Below are positions 1 through 8,900 of a DNA stretch of 64,000 nucleotides, piece after piece. The stretch lies in NCBI GenBank assembly GCA_963741995.1, contig CAVUKI010000001.1, forward strand, positions 1,116,001 to 1,180,000, read 5' to 3'. Positions within the stretch are counted from its first letter, which is position 1. Every line of letters begins with the position of its first letter. The notes below the pieces were generated by a model, which was given only the letters and a program-made list of their open reading frames with translations, ran no database searches and had not been told where the DNA came from. The stretch comes from Bog-473 sp963741995. Its GTDB lineage: Bacteria > Actinomycetota > Acidimicrobiia > Acidimicrobiales > RAAP-2. Both the position numbers and the translations under genes were made by a program.

Positions 1-457
1 CCCCTTCCAGCCGATCGTGATCCCGTTCAACGTCGGCGCCATCGCCTGCATCTATCTGATCGGCGTGGCCCTGGTGCACCGCCGCCGTTCGAAGCGGACG
101 CGGGCCCTGGTGCAATCGGGCTCGGACAACTCCTACGGCATCTACCTGGCCCAGGTCCTCTTCATCACCATCATGAGCTGGCTCGGGTGGCAGCGCCTCA
201 ACGAGTACCTGCCCTGGCCGCTGGTGGCCGTGATCACGGTGGCGGTCGTCTTCGCGTTGTGCATCGGGCTGACGGAGCTGTTGGCCCGTACGCCACTGGC
301 CAAGCCACTGACCGGCCGGACCCGGGTGCCGTGGCGGCGCACCGGCACGCCTGCGGTGGCGCGGCCCGTTGCTCAGGTGGCCGAGTTCGTCAGCGACGCC
401 GGCGGTGATCAGGTGCCGGCAACGGCGGCGGCGATGGCAGAGGCGATGGCTCGATAG
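1..457 (+). CDS. Acyltransferase family 3 membrane protein, C-terminal part (5' end outside window)
   Basis: The reading frame is open from the first bases of the window, so only the last ~151 residues are present and no start can be assigned. It shows a hydrophobic segment followed by a short basic stretch, then the SDNSYGIYLAQVLF motif and another transmembrane helix. That motif is typical of the last helices of acyltransferase-3 (OafA/OpgC-like) integral membrane proteins, which O-acylate cell-surface glycans. The final ~50 residues are a hydrophilic Pro/Arg/Ala-rich cytoplasmic tail. The 3' end overlaps the convergent SGNH-like gene by 49 bp. Family assignment rests on the SYGIYL context alone because the catalytic N-terminal part is missing. 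Confidence 0.75.
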   Translation, partial: PFQPIVIPFNVGAIACIYLIGVALVHRRRSKRTRALVQSGSDNSYGIYLAQVLFITIMSWLGWQRLNEYLPWPLVAVITVAVVFALCIGLTELLARTPLAKPLTGRTRVPWRRTGTPAVARPVAQVAEFVSDAGGDQVPATAAAMAEAMAR

Positions 458-1368
458 CCGGCGTCGTCCGGATGCACGTTGTGGCCGAACGGCGGCCGAC
501 CGCACATCCACGTGAGGGCACACGTCCGGGCCACATTCGTCGGCACGGAGGCGAGGCCGGACCAGGGCACATCGTGATGGTTCCCGATTTCGAAGGCTGA
601 GGCCACGTCGGCGATGGGCTCCCCGGCCGCGGCGTAATCCGACCGCAGGGTGGCGTCGAGCTGCTCCATCACGTTGAGGGTGGCGACGGCGAAAGCCTGC
701 CCGCCGGGTCCCCTGAGATAGTCCCCGAGATAGGGGTCGTAGTGGCCGACTCCGACGATCCGGGCACCCGGGGGTGCCGCGGCCCTGAGCCCAGCCAGGA
801 TCTGGGCCAGCTGGTCGTGCACCGTGGTGAGCGACCCGGTCACGCAGGACGTGTCGATGACCTCGTGGCGCAGGCAGGGCAGCAGGTCGTTGAAGCCGAG
901 ATCGACGGTGACCAGCACCGTCGTGGGATGGGTCTGGAGGAACGCCTCCGCCGCCAGGAGCTGGCTCCCCTCGGCGTAGGGGCACTTCCCGCCGCCGCCG
1001 AGCACGGTCACCGTCGTGGCGCCCGGACAGCCCAGGTGCGCCACGGTCAGTCCCGGCCAGCGCTGCCGCTCCAGCGGCACCAAGTCCTCGGCGTAGCCCG
1101 AGCTCGTCGGTTCACCGTGCGGATCGGTCGGCGTGGGTTGGAAGCCGACCGAGGCCGAGCCACCGAGGGCCAGGAGGTACGGCGGCGCCGTTGCCGCGTC
1201 CGCCGGCGCTCCGGACCACACGCCGACGAGGGCGACCGAGGCCACGACGGCACCGGCGGCGAGACAGGCCACGACGAACGATCGCGCCCCGCATCGCCAC
1301 CGCACGCGCACGTGCACGTGCTGACCGCCCTTGCCACCGCCTGGTCGGCGGTGCCCTGCCCGCTTCAC
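409..1368 (-). CDS. Secreted SGNH/GDSL-hydrolase-like protein
   Basis: A 319-residue protein starting at a GTG that overlaps the SMP-30 stop codon (GTGA), which suggests translational coupling. An Arg-rich N-terminus is followed by a hydrophobic stretch ending in an ADAA-like signal peptidase site, so export is likely. SGNH blocks are recognisable: LALGGSAS (block I, GGS instead of GDS), LGFNDL (block III GxND) and a C-terminal NVHPDDAGY (block V). The usual Asp three residues before the block V His is not there, so the catalytic triad may be altered. Family members are esterases or acetyl-hydrolases of lipids and cell-wall glycans; the substrate is unknown. The neighbouring acyltransferase-3 gene suggests surface glycan acylation and deacylation, by context only. 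Confidence 0.75.
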   Translation of the reverse strand: MKRAGHRRPGGGKGGQHVHVRVRWRCGARSFVVACLAAGAVVASVALVGVWSGAPADAATAPPYLLALGGSASVGFQPTPTDPHGEPTSSGYAEDLVPLERQRWPGLTVAHLGCPGATTVTVLGGGGKCPYAEGSQLLAAEAFLQTHPTTVLVTVDLGFNDLLPCLRHEVIDTSCVTGSLTTVHDQLAQILAGLRAAAPPGARIVGVGHYDPYLGDYLRGPGGQAFAVATLNVMEQLDATLRSDYAAAGEPIADVASAFEIGNHHDVPWSGLASVPTNVARTCALTWMCGRPPFGHNVHPDDAGYRAIASAIAAAVAGT

Positions 1369-2243
1369 GGGAGGCCGGCGCCGGGCACAGTCGTCCGTAC
1401 CTTCTCGAGTGCTCCGTTGCGGGTGGCTCGTGCCACGGAGGCGTTGCTGTCGACGGCGGTGACCAAGTACAAGGTGCGCCGGTCATCGTCGCCCAGCATG
1501 CAGGCGTAGCAATTCCAGGACGTCGTCACCCGCTCCAGGACCTCGCCGCCTTCCGCCACGCGCACGCATTCGGCCGCCAGCGCGTTGGCGACCCAGACGG
1601 ATCCGTCGGCGCACAGGCAGATGCCGTCGGGGGCTACCTTCGTGAGCGGGGCCCACACCCGTCGATTGGACAGCACGCCGTCGGCGGCGCGGTCGAACGC
1701 GCTCAGGCGGCCGCCGAAGCTCTCGGCGATGATGAGCGTCGCGTCGTCGTCGGTGATGACCGCACCGTTGGGGAATTGCAGTTCGGGCGCGGCCTCGCTG
1801 CTGGTGCCGTCGGGGTCGACGCGAATCAGCGAGGCGGGGGCGATGGCACTCGGCTCCACCGTCCCGTCGGAGAGGCCGTCGAGGTCGAAGCCGAAGTTGC
1901 CCGCGTAGGCTTGTCCGTTCGACGCCACCACCATGTCATTGGCGTGCCACGTGGCCAAGGGTTTCAAGTCGCCGTGCTCGACGATCGTTCCGTCGGGCTC
2001 GCGACGGTAGATGACGCGGTCCAGGCGTGAGTTGATCAGCAGACGCCCGTCCGGGAGCCAACCCAGACCCGCCGGCTCGCCGTCGAAGTCCACCTCGACC
2101 CGGCGCTCGCCGTCGGGTGACACCGAGAGGACCGCGTGGTCGAAGAAGTCCGAGTACCAGAGGCGGCCGTCGTGCCAACGTGGGCATTCGCCGAAAAAGA
2201 GGCCGGACACGAAGGGCTCGGCGGTCAGGGTTTCAGTCGTCAT
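1365..2243 (-). CDS. SMP-30/gluconolactonase/LRE family protein
   Basis: A 292-residue protein with the six-bladed propeller signatures of the SMP-30/gluconolactonase family: FFGECPRW near the N-terminus (first metal ligand Glu), GLGWLPDGRLL, WHANDMVV (Asn ligand) and DGICLCADGSVWVANA (Asp ligand). Members are Ca/Zn-dependent lactonases or esterases that open sugar or other lactones in the cytoplasm. No signal peptide is visible. The ATG is preceded by an AGGAGGTG ribosome site. It is the first gene of a two-gene operon with the SGNH-like protein (4-bp overlap). The true lactone substrate cannot be inferred. Confidence 0.85.
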   Translation of the reverse strand: MTTETLTAEPFVSGLFFGECPRWHDGRLWYSDFFDHAVLSVSPDGERRVEVDFDGEPAGLGWLPDGRLLINSRLDRVIYRREPDGTIVEHGDLKPLATWHANDMVVASNGQAYAGNFGFDLDGLSDGTVEPSAIAPASLIRVDPDGTSSEAAPELQFPNGAVITDDDATLIIAESFGGRLSAFDRAADGVLSNRRVWAPLTKVAPDGICLCADGSVWVANALAAECVRVAEGGEVLERVTTSWNCYACMLGDDDRRTLYLVTAVDSNASVARATRNGALEKVRTTVPGAGLP

Positions 2244-2253
2244 GTCGCACCTC

Positions 2254-2273
2254 CTGCCGGCCGGATCCGGCAG
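2254..2273. promoter_or_regulatory. Perfect 7-6-7 inverted repeat in the SMP-30/plsC divergent region
   Basis: CTGCCGG and CCGGCAG flank the 6-bp spacer CCGGAT. The repeat starts next to the SMP-30 ribosome-binding site, within the 90-bp divergent promoter region. It could be an operator or a 5'-UTR hairpin. No regulator can be assigned. Confidence 0.3.
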
Positions 2274-2333
2274 TGCAGTTCAGCACAGCCGATGACCGGT
2301 GCGGGGGCGGCCCGCCGGGGGTACCTTTGACCC

Positions 2334-3017
2334 GTGACGTACTGGGTGCTCAAGGTGATCCTGACCCCGATCTTCTTCGTCCTGTGGCGGGTGAAGGTAG
2401 AAGGGCGGGAGAACATCCCCAAGCACGGCCCCGTCGTGCTGGCCGCCAACCATCAGTCGTTCTGCGACTCCTTCTTCATTCCTCTGGTCGTGCGGCGCAA
2501 GGTCACGTTCCTGGCCAAGGCGGAGTACTTCGACTCCTGGAAGACCGCGTGGTTCTTCCGGGCGGCCGGGCAGATCCCGATCCGCCGCACCGGGGGAAGT
2601 GCGTCGGAGCGGGCGCTCGACACCGCCCGCAACGACGTGCTCGGGAAGGGCGACATCCTCGGCCTGTATCCGGAGGGCACCCGCAGCCTCGACCCCTACG
2701 TACACAAGGGCCGGACGGGCGTGACGCGCTTGTCCCGTGAGTGCCTCGTGCCGGTCATTCCGGTCGGCGTCGTCGGGACCGTCGAGGTGCAGCCGGTGAA
2801 CTCCAATTTCATGCGTCCCTTCAAGACCGTGGTGATCCGCTTCGGCAAGCCGATGCAGATGGACCCACCGGAGAACCCCGACGACCCGCTGGCCAACCAC
2901 GACCACACCCAGTGCCGGGCCTTCACCGACAGGCTCATGCACGAGATCGCCCGGCTCTCCGGGCGTCCGTACGTGGACGAGTACGTCCCGGCCCGGGCGG
3001 GCGTGGTCTCAGCCTGA
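2334..3017 (+). CDS. plsC: 1-acyl-sn-glycerol-3-phosphate acyltransferase (PlsC-like)
   Basis: A 227-residue LPLAT-family enzyme that acylates lysophosphatidic acid, or a related lysolipid, with acyl-CoA/ACP at the inner face of the membrane. The catalytic NHxxxxD motif is NHQSFCD at residues 39-45, and the phosphate-binding EGTRS motif is at residues 114-118. The N-terminus is hydrophobic and consistent with membrane association. The start is GTG (GTGACG), since no upstream start fits. The length is normal for the family. It is divergently oriented from the SMP-30 gene and followed by the ACT gene 74 bp downstream. Confidence 0.88.
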   Translation: MTYWVLKVILTPIFFVLWRVKVEGRENIPKHGPVVLAANHQSFCDSFFIPLVVRRKVTFLAKAEYFDSWKTAWFFRAAGQIPIRRTGGSASERALDTARNDVLGKGDILGLYPEGTRSLDPYVHKGRTGVTRLSRECLVPVIPVGVVGTVEVQPVNSNFMRPFKTVVIRFGKPMQMDPPENPDDPLANHDHTQCRAFTDRLMHEIARLSGRPYVDEYVPARAGVVSA

Positions 3018-3091
3018 GCGAACGCCCAGCACAGGCGTTTCGTAAGCAACCTGAAACAAGCAGTTCATATTGACCGCCTAAGTTGTCGTCT

Positions 3092-3352
3092 ATGGCTGGC
3101 TACGTCGTGCGAATAGCGCTGCCGGACCGGCCGGGTGCCCTGGGCCTCGTGGCCAGCAGGATCGGGGCAGTCGGGGGGGACATCGTGGCGATCAACATCT
3201 TGGAGCGGGACGAGGGTCACGCTGTCGACGAATTCGTCGTCGAGATAGGCGGGCACCATCTGGTCGAGCTGCTGCAGAGCGAGATCCACGAAGTGGACGG
3301 CGTGTCCGTCCTTGAGATCAGGTCGGCGGACTCGACGACGCCGGCGGGCTGA
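3092..3352 (+). CDS. ACT-domain protein
   Basis: An 86-residue stand-alone ACT domain: VVRIALPDRPGALGLVASRIGA forms the first strand and helix, including the DRPGAL ligand-binding turn. It is followed by VVEIGG and a second helix. ACT domains bind amino acids or other small ligands as dimers and regulate partner enzymes. The ATG at 3092 is preferred over an in-frame TTG three codons upstream. The 3' end overlaps the convergent SufR-like regulator by 35 bp. No catalytic domain is attached, so the regulated partner is unknown. Confidence 0.78.
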   Translation: MAGYVVRIALPDRPGALGLVASRIGAVGGDIVAINILERDEGHAVDEFVVEIGGHHLVELLQSEIHEVDGVSVLEIRSADSTTPAG

Positions 3353-4040
3353 CGACGTAGGCGCATACGTGCGCCCCGTCCATGAGGTGCGCCACCCGGC
3401 GGACCGACGCCCCCGGCAGCGCATCACGGATGAAGGCGAGTTCGCTCGAGCAGGCTTGGGCGAAACCATGGGCGACGGTGAGGATGGCGCAGTTGTGTTC
3501 GGTGATCCGCCAGCTCCCGTCGGGGAGCTTCTCCGCCTCAGCCAAATAACCGTCCCCGTCGAGGATGGCCGTGAGCGCGGCCACCTGTTCGTCGAAGGGG
3601 AGGTGCGCCGTCTTCGGCAGCGCGCCGGCGACGCGTCGTTGGCGTCGCTGCTCGAAGAGCTCGTCGACCTGGGTCGCACCGGGGCCGCCCAGATACCCGA
3701 GGAGCTCGGTGGTGAGGTCGCCGTAGCGTTTCGGGTAGAGCGCCTCGGCCGCCGAAGTCAACTCGTAGACGTGACGGGGTCGGCCCCGTCGCGCGCCCTC
3801 GGCAACCTCGTCACGATGGGCCAGGAGCCCGTCCTCTTCGAGGTGGCTCAGCTGGAGCCGGATGGCGGCGGGGGTGAGGGCGAGCGCATCGGCCACGGCT
3901 AACGCGTCCAGGGGGCCTTGGCGCTTCAACAGGTTCACGATGGCCCGCCGCGTGGTCGGCAGCTGTTGGAGGGGCGACTCGGGCTCGGTGACCTCCGTGA
4001 CGGTGGTGGCGGGTGCGTCGACGGCGGGCTCCGTGGTCAC
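3318..4040 (-). CDS. SufR-like winged-helix transcriptional regulator (COG2345 type)
   Basis: A 240-residue regulator with a winged-helix DNA-binding domain at about residues 27-95 (LKRQGPLDALAVADAL, then LSHLEEDGLL and the RGRPRHVY wing). A C-terminal half carries Cys184, Cys197 and Cys226. The spacing C-x12-C-x28-C matches the published SufR pattern C-x12-C-x13-C-x14-C, except that the third position (residue 211) is Ala. SufR proteins bind a Fe-S cluster and repress Fe-S assembly genes. The start is GTG overlapping the queA stop (GTGA), so it is the last gene of the SDR-queA operon. No suf genes are in the window. Cluster binding is inferred from Cys spacing only. Confidence 0.75.
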   Translation of the reverse strand: MTTEPAVDAPATTVTEVTEPESPLQQLPTTRRAIVNLLKRQGPLDALAVADALALTPAAIRLQLSHLEEDGLLAHRDEVAEGARRGRPRHVYELTSAAEALYPKRYGDLTTELLGYLGGPGATQVDELFEQRRQRRVAGALPKTAHLPFDEQVAALTAILDGDGYLAEAEKLPDGSWRITEHNCAILTVAHGFAQACSSELAFIRDALPGASVRRVAHLMDGAHVCAYVVSPPASSSPPT

Positions 4041-5131
4041 GGCAGTATCAGGTGCACGTCGCCGAACTCGTGCCACAGGTACCCCTCTCCGAGGGCGGCG
4101 GCGTAGGACGATTCGAGGAGGGGACGACCCGCGATCGCTTCGAGCATGGCCAGATGGGAGGCCTCGGGTTCGTGCCAGCCGGTCAGGAAGCCGTCGATGG
4201 AGCGCACGGGGTGCTCGGGCGAGACGACCGTCTCGGTCCAGCCTTCGCTCGGGTGCACGTGGCCATGATCGTCGACCACGGACTCGAGTGCACGCACCAC
4301 CGTGGTACCGATGGCGATGACGCGCCCGCCGGAGCGCCGGGTGTCGTTGATGCGGTGGGCGGTCGGCAGCGAGACCCGGAAATACTCGGCATAGGGTGGC
4401 TCGCTGGCCTCCAGGGAGGCGACGCCGGTGTGCAGCAAGAGCGGCGCCACGCCGACCCCCTTGGACACCAGGCGCGTGAGCACCTCCGGCGTGAAGGGCC
4501 GACCGGCACTCGGCATCTCGGCGGAACCGGGATCGGTGGCGTAGACGTTCTGGTAGGCGCCGATCGGATAGCTGCCCTGGACGTAGCCGTAGCGAATGGG
4601 ACGGCCGTGCCGGGCGAGGAAACTGTGCAGGCGTTCGGGTGTCTCCACGCTGGAGACCCAGAGCCGCACGCCGAGGCCGCCCGGCCCGGGGGAGTAGGGC
4701 GCGAGCAGGGATACCCGGCCGCCGCCGGGCAGCTCGATCGGGTCGCCTGCCGAGGCACCGAGGTGGGCCTCCCCGTCGCGTCGGACCTCGACGGTCCACA
4801 ATCCGGCGGGCAGCTTGGTCGAGAGGTGCACCTGGACCGCCGACCCGTCGGGTGCGGTGCCGTCGATTTCGGCGGCCAGCGTTGCCGACGTGTTGATCAC
4901 CACGAGATCGCCCTCGGCCAGGAAGCGGGGGAGCTCGGAGAACGTCGAGTGCACCAGCGCGCCGTCGGACTTGGTCGCGACGAGCATGCGGACGGCGTCG
5001 CGCGTCATGCCGCGGTACTCCGGCGGGGAGGGCGCCTCCAGCGCGGCGGGCAAGGAGAACGACAGCGGGTGCAGTTCCGGCAGGCGAACCGGCGCCGCGT
5101 GCTCCAGGCTCGGCACGGCCAGCGCGCTCAT
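4037..5131 (-). CDS. queA: S-adenosylmethionine:tRNA ribosyltransferase-isomerase
   Basis: A 364-residue QueA, the enzyme that transfers and isomerises the ribosyl part of SAM onto preQ1 at tRNA position 34 to form epoxyqueuosine. Recognisable segments are VINTSATLAAEIDG near residue 80, HSFLARHGRPIRYGYV mid-protein, TPEVLTRLVSKGVGVAPLLLHTGVAS, and the terminal GYLWHEFGDVHLIL. The length is normal. It overlaps the upstream SDR gene and the downstream regulator gene by 4 bp each, so the three are co-translated. Other queuosine genes (tgt, queC-G) are not in the window. Confidence 0.93.
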   Translation of the reverse strand: MSALAVPSLEHAAPVRLPELHPLSFSLPAALEAPSPPEYRGMTRDAVRMLVATKSDGALVHSTFSELPRFLAEGDLVVINTSATLAAEIDGTAPDGSAVQVHLSTKLPAGLWTVEVRRDGEAHLGASAGDPIELPGGGRVSLLAPYSPGPGGLGVRLWVSSVETPERLHSFLARHGRPIRYGYVQGSYPIGAYQNVYATDPGSAEMPSAGRPFTPEVLTRLVSKGVGVAPLLLHTGVASLEASEPPYAEYFRVSLPTAHRINDTRRSGGRVIAIGTTVVRALESVVDDHGHVHPSEGWTETVVSPEHPVRSIDGFLTGWHEPEASHLAMLEAIAGRPLLESSYAAALGEGYLWHEFGDVHLILP

Positions 5132-5844
5132 GCCACCGCCCCCGTCGACAGCAACTCGGCCGCGCGGTAGCGGCCACTCGGGCGGTCGCTGCCGATGAGC
5201 TCGAGGAACCCGGGCACCGCGGAGCTCGGCTCGGGGCGATCCGAGATGTCCTCGCCGGGGAACGCGGCCTGGTGCATCGCCGTGCGCAGATCGCCGGGAT
5301 CAACCGACCACACGGTCAGAGCGGGGAACTCGGCCGCCAGCACGGCGCCGAGATGCTCGAGCGCCGCCTTGCCGGCGCCGTAGCCGCCCCACCCCTCGTA
5401 GGCCTCCACCGCGGCGTCCGACGTCACGTTCAGCAGGCGCGGGTGCGGCGCGTCGAGCAGGAGCGGCAGCGCATTTTGCACGACGCCGAGCGGGGCGACG
5501 ACGTTCACCTCGAAGGCGATGCGCAAGTCGTCGAGGGGGTAGTCGGCCAGTGAGGGGAGCGGCGATGTCCCGAGCGTCCCGGCGTTGTTGACGACGAGAT
5601 CGAGGCCACCCAACTCGAAGGCCGCGGCGGTCAAGTCGTGGCGGTGCTCCTCGTCGGTGACGTCACCGACGACGGTGATGACCCGCGCACCGGGCGTCGT
5701 CCCGGCGCGGATGCGGTCCGCCGCCGCGTCCAGCGTCGCCGGCTCGCGGCCGTCCACCACGAGCGACCATCCCGCGCCGGCCAGTCCGGTCGCCAGCGCT
5801 TCCCCGAGTCCCCGGGATGCTCCCGTCACGATTGCCACGCTCAT
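5128..5844 (-). CDS. SDR family NAD(P)-dependent oxidoreductase
   Basis: A 238-residue classical short-chain dehydrogenase. It has TGASRGLGEA (cofactor-binding TGxxxGxG) near residue 8, the NNAGTLG motif, the active-site Ser in LLNVTSD, and YGAGK as the catalytic YxxxK. It is the first gene of the operon with queA and the SufR-like regulator (ATGA overlap with queA). A palindrome and a candidate -10 box lie about 45-65 bp upstream of its ATG. The substrate is unknown; nothing links it biochemically to queuosine. Confidence 0.85.
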   Translation of the reverse strand: MSVAIVTGASRGLGEALATGLAGAGWSLVVDGREPATLDAAADRIRAGTTPGARVITVVGDVTDEEHRHDLTAAAFELGGLDLVVNNAGTLGTSPLPSLADYPLDDLRIAFEVNVVAPLGVVQNALPLLLDAPHPRLLNVTSDAAVEAYEGWGGYGAGKAALEHLGAVLAAEFPALTVWSVDPGDLRTAMHQAAFPGEDISDRPEPSSAVPGFLELIGSDRPSGRYRAAELLSTGAVA

Positions 5845-5886
5845 GGCTGCCCACCCTTCCGAGCGGTCGCTCCGCTCTACCAGGTG

Positions 5887-5907
5887 AATATAACAAGGAT
5901 TTCCTTG
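5887..5907 (-). promoter_or_regulatory. Candidate promoter -10 and operator palindrome for the SDR-queA-regulator operon
   Basis: CAAGGA-TT-TCCTTG is a perfect inverted repeat (5894-5907) inside an AT-rich island that stands out from the GC-rich surroundings. On the minus strand it is followed at once by TATATT (5892-5887), a plausible -10 box. This is where a repressor or activator would act. The SufR-like regulator at the end of the same operon is the obvious candidate for autoregulation. No convincing -35 box is visible. Confidence 0.5.
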
Positions 5908-5924
5908 GTTTATTTCTCAGCCGC

Positions 5925-8900
5925 TCACGGAGATGAAGGGTTGAGCGGGATCGTGGTGGAACTCCCGATGAAGTTGGTGTCTCCGGAGTAGTCGGCCCTG
6001 ATCGAATCACCGGCCGCCGCCACGGTGAACACGGCCAGCGTGGCCTGCCCGTTCGCCACCGAGCTCGTGCCGATCGCGTTGCCGTCCTCGAAGAACGTGA
6101 CGCTGCCCGTCTCCCCGGACCCCGTGGTCGGGAAGATTGTCGCCGTGAGCATCACCGGCTGGCCGGCGATGGAGGGGTCGGCCGAAGCCAGGACGCCGAC
6201 GGTGGTCGACGCCTCGGTCACGGTGACCGGAGGGGCCCCCGTCGAGGAGCTCGCGAGGAATCCTGCGCCGCCACCGTACGAGGCAGTCACGGAGTCCGAA
6301 CCGAGGGGCAGCGTGGTGAGGAGCATGCTGGCGGACGTGACGCCGCTCGTGGTCGAGACGACGGAGGTTCCGAGCGGGGTTCCATCGAGGCTGAACGTGA
6401 CGCTTCCGTCGGGATCGGCGGTCCCCGTCGTCGGTGCCACGGTCGCGGTGAGCGTCACGCTCTGACCAGATGTCGACGCGGACGGCGACGAAACGAGGGC
6501 CGTCGTGGTGGACACGGGCGACACGTTCTGGGCCACTGCGCCTGCGGAGGATGTGAAGTCGGCGTCGCCGCTGTAGGAGGCCGTGATGTCCTGCGTGGCA
6601 GTCGTGTCGTACGACTGGGAGCACGTCGCGATCAGAGGCGGGCTCGGCGGGAGTGCCAGCCCTTGGCAGGCCGGAATGGGACTGCCGTCGTCGCTGAACG
6701 ACACGGTGCCCGTCGGCGTGCCGGACCCGGGTGCGGTGACGGCGACCGTCGCGGTGGAGGCGATGGTCTGTCCGACCAGGCCAGGATCAAGCGGGCTGGC
6801 CACTTCCGTCGACGTCGCTGCCGGGTCGACCGTCTGGGCAATCGTGTCCGTGGACGAGCCGCCGACGAAATTGTCGTCCCCCTCGTAGATGGCGGTGATC
6901 GGGTGCGCACCGAGTGCGAGCGCTGAGGTCTCCAAGGTTGCCTCTCCGCCGGAGACGGCCCCCATTCCGATCAGGGATCCGTTGTCATCGAACTGCACCG
7001 TGCCGGTTTCGCCCGACGCCGACGAGCTTATGAAGGCGGTGAAGACGACCGCCTGGCCGACGACGGACTGCCCGGACGCGCTGGCCACGGTCACCGTCGT
7101 CGCCGCCTCGGCCACGCTGACGAAGACGGGTGCGCTGGACGTGCTCGTGGCGAACGTCGGATCCCCGCTGTAGGTGGCGGTGAGGGAGTGCGGCCCCTGC
7201 ACGAAGCTGGCGGTGTCGAGCGTGGCCGTGGCGACGCCGGCCGTCGTGGAGACACCCACCGTGGCGAGTGGCGTTGATCCGTCCAAGAACGTGACCGTTC
7301 CGCTCGGAGTCACCGCTGCGCTCGCGGCCGGAGTCACCGTGGCCGTGAGAGTGACGGACTCTCCGTAGATTGTGCTGGGTGACGATGACGTGACGATCGT
7401 CTGGGTCGGGATCTGCCCGAGAGTCTGGACCAGTGAAGCGGTGCTCCCGGCGTCATCGGCGTCGCCGCCGTAGGTCGCGACGATGGAATGTGTCGCGCCC
7501 GACCCGAAGGTCTCCGTGCAGCTGGCCTGCAATGGCGAGGCATCCGGCACGCGCAAGGACTGGCAGCCGGAGAGCGGGCTGCCGTCGTCGGTGAAGGAGA
7601 TGGTGCCGGTGGGCGTCCCAGAACCCGGAGAGGAGGGCGCCACGGTGGCGGTGTAGGTCACCGGCTGGCCTGCTTCGAGGCTGGCCACAGAGGGCGCGAT
7701 CGTGAGGTTCGTGGGATCCGGCTTGACGATCTGGGTCAGACCGGGCGACGTGCTGGGCCCGAACAGCACGTCGCCGCCGTAGGTGGCTGTGATCGACCCG
7801 GATCCAACGGGCAGGCTCGACACGTCCACCGTGGCACTCGTCACGCCCTCGGCGTTGGTCGTCACGGGAGAGCTGCCGAGGAAAGGACCACCGGCAGAGA
7901 AGGAGACCGACCCGGTCGGGCCCGCACCAGAAGCCTGGGTCACCACCGCCGTGAGCTGCACAGGCTGCCCGAAGAGCGAGCCAGCCGCGGCGGAGGTCTT
8001 GACGCGTGTCACGGTGGCGGTGGCGGGAGCCCCACCGGTCAGCCCGACCTCGCCGCTGTGGGAGTAGCCGGCCGTGGCGCCGTGCAGAACGGACGCGAAC
8101 GCTCCGGTCGCGGCACCGGTGTCGACGACATACTCAGAGCCCGGTGACGGTGTGAAGTCGCTCTCGAACACCGGATCCGCGCTGCCGCCCAGGGCGAGCG
8201 TGCCGTTGGTGATCCGCCCGTAGTCGGCGACCGAGCTCGGCGGCCCATCGATGCCAAAGGCCAGGAGCCCGTCCGGCTCGTTCGTGATGGTCGAGCTCCC
8301 GTCCACGCTGATCAGCCCGCCCGGCGCGACGCCGATAGTGCCGTCGTTGCGCACCGCGGTGGAGGTTCCTCCGCCGACGCCGACCGTTCCATCGGCGGTG
8401 AGGGTGCCCGAATTGATGACCGGCCCGTCGAGGGTGAGCCCTGGGTGACCGGACGTCGGCGTTGCGCCCACGGTCAGTGAGCCGTCGTTCTGCAGTCCGG
8501 ACGAGATGGTCAGACTGGGCGTCGTGGCCCTCGCGCCGGCAGTGCCACCGGCAGTGCCGCCGGCCGTGCCGCCGGCCGGGGCCGCGGCACCGGTGACGAT
8601 CGTGAGACTGCTGCCGACCGACACCGTGAGCTCGCCGATGGAGAACGACGAGTCGGAGAGCGTGACGTTGACGTTGCCCGTGATGCAGGCGTCGACGCCG
8701 ACGCCGTTCGGCACCCCGGCGGACCAGTTGGCGGCGGAGTCCCAGTCTCCTGACGGACTGCTCCCCGTCCAGGTGTCGTTACAGCTCAATGTCTCCGTGG
8801 GGGGTGCACTCCCCAGGACGAAAGAGGACGCGTCGAACACGGTCGTCGTCCCTGCCACCACCACGAGACCGGTGGCGGCCACACCGACTCGCCGCACCAG

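Noticed and set aside
3318..5303. A 661-codon frame making the SufR-like regulator look like the C-terminus of a larger protein
   Set aside because: The first ~420 residues are an Arg-rich shadow of queA. The regulator has its own GTG start overlapping the queA stop.
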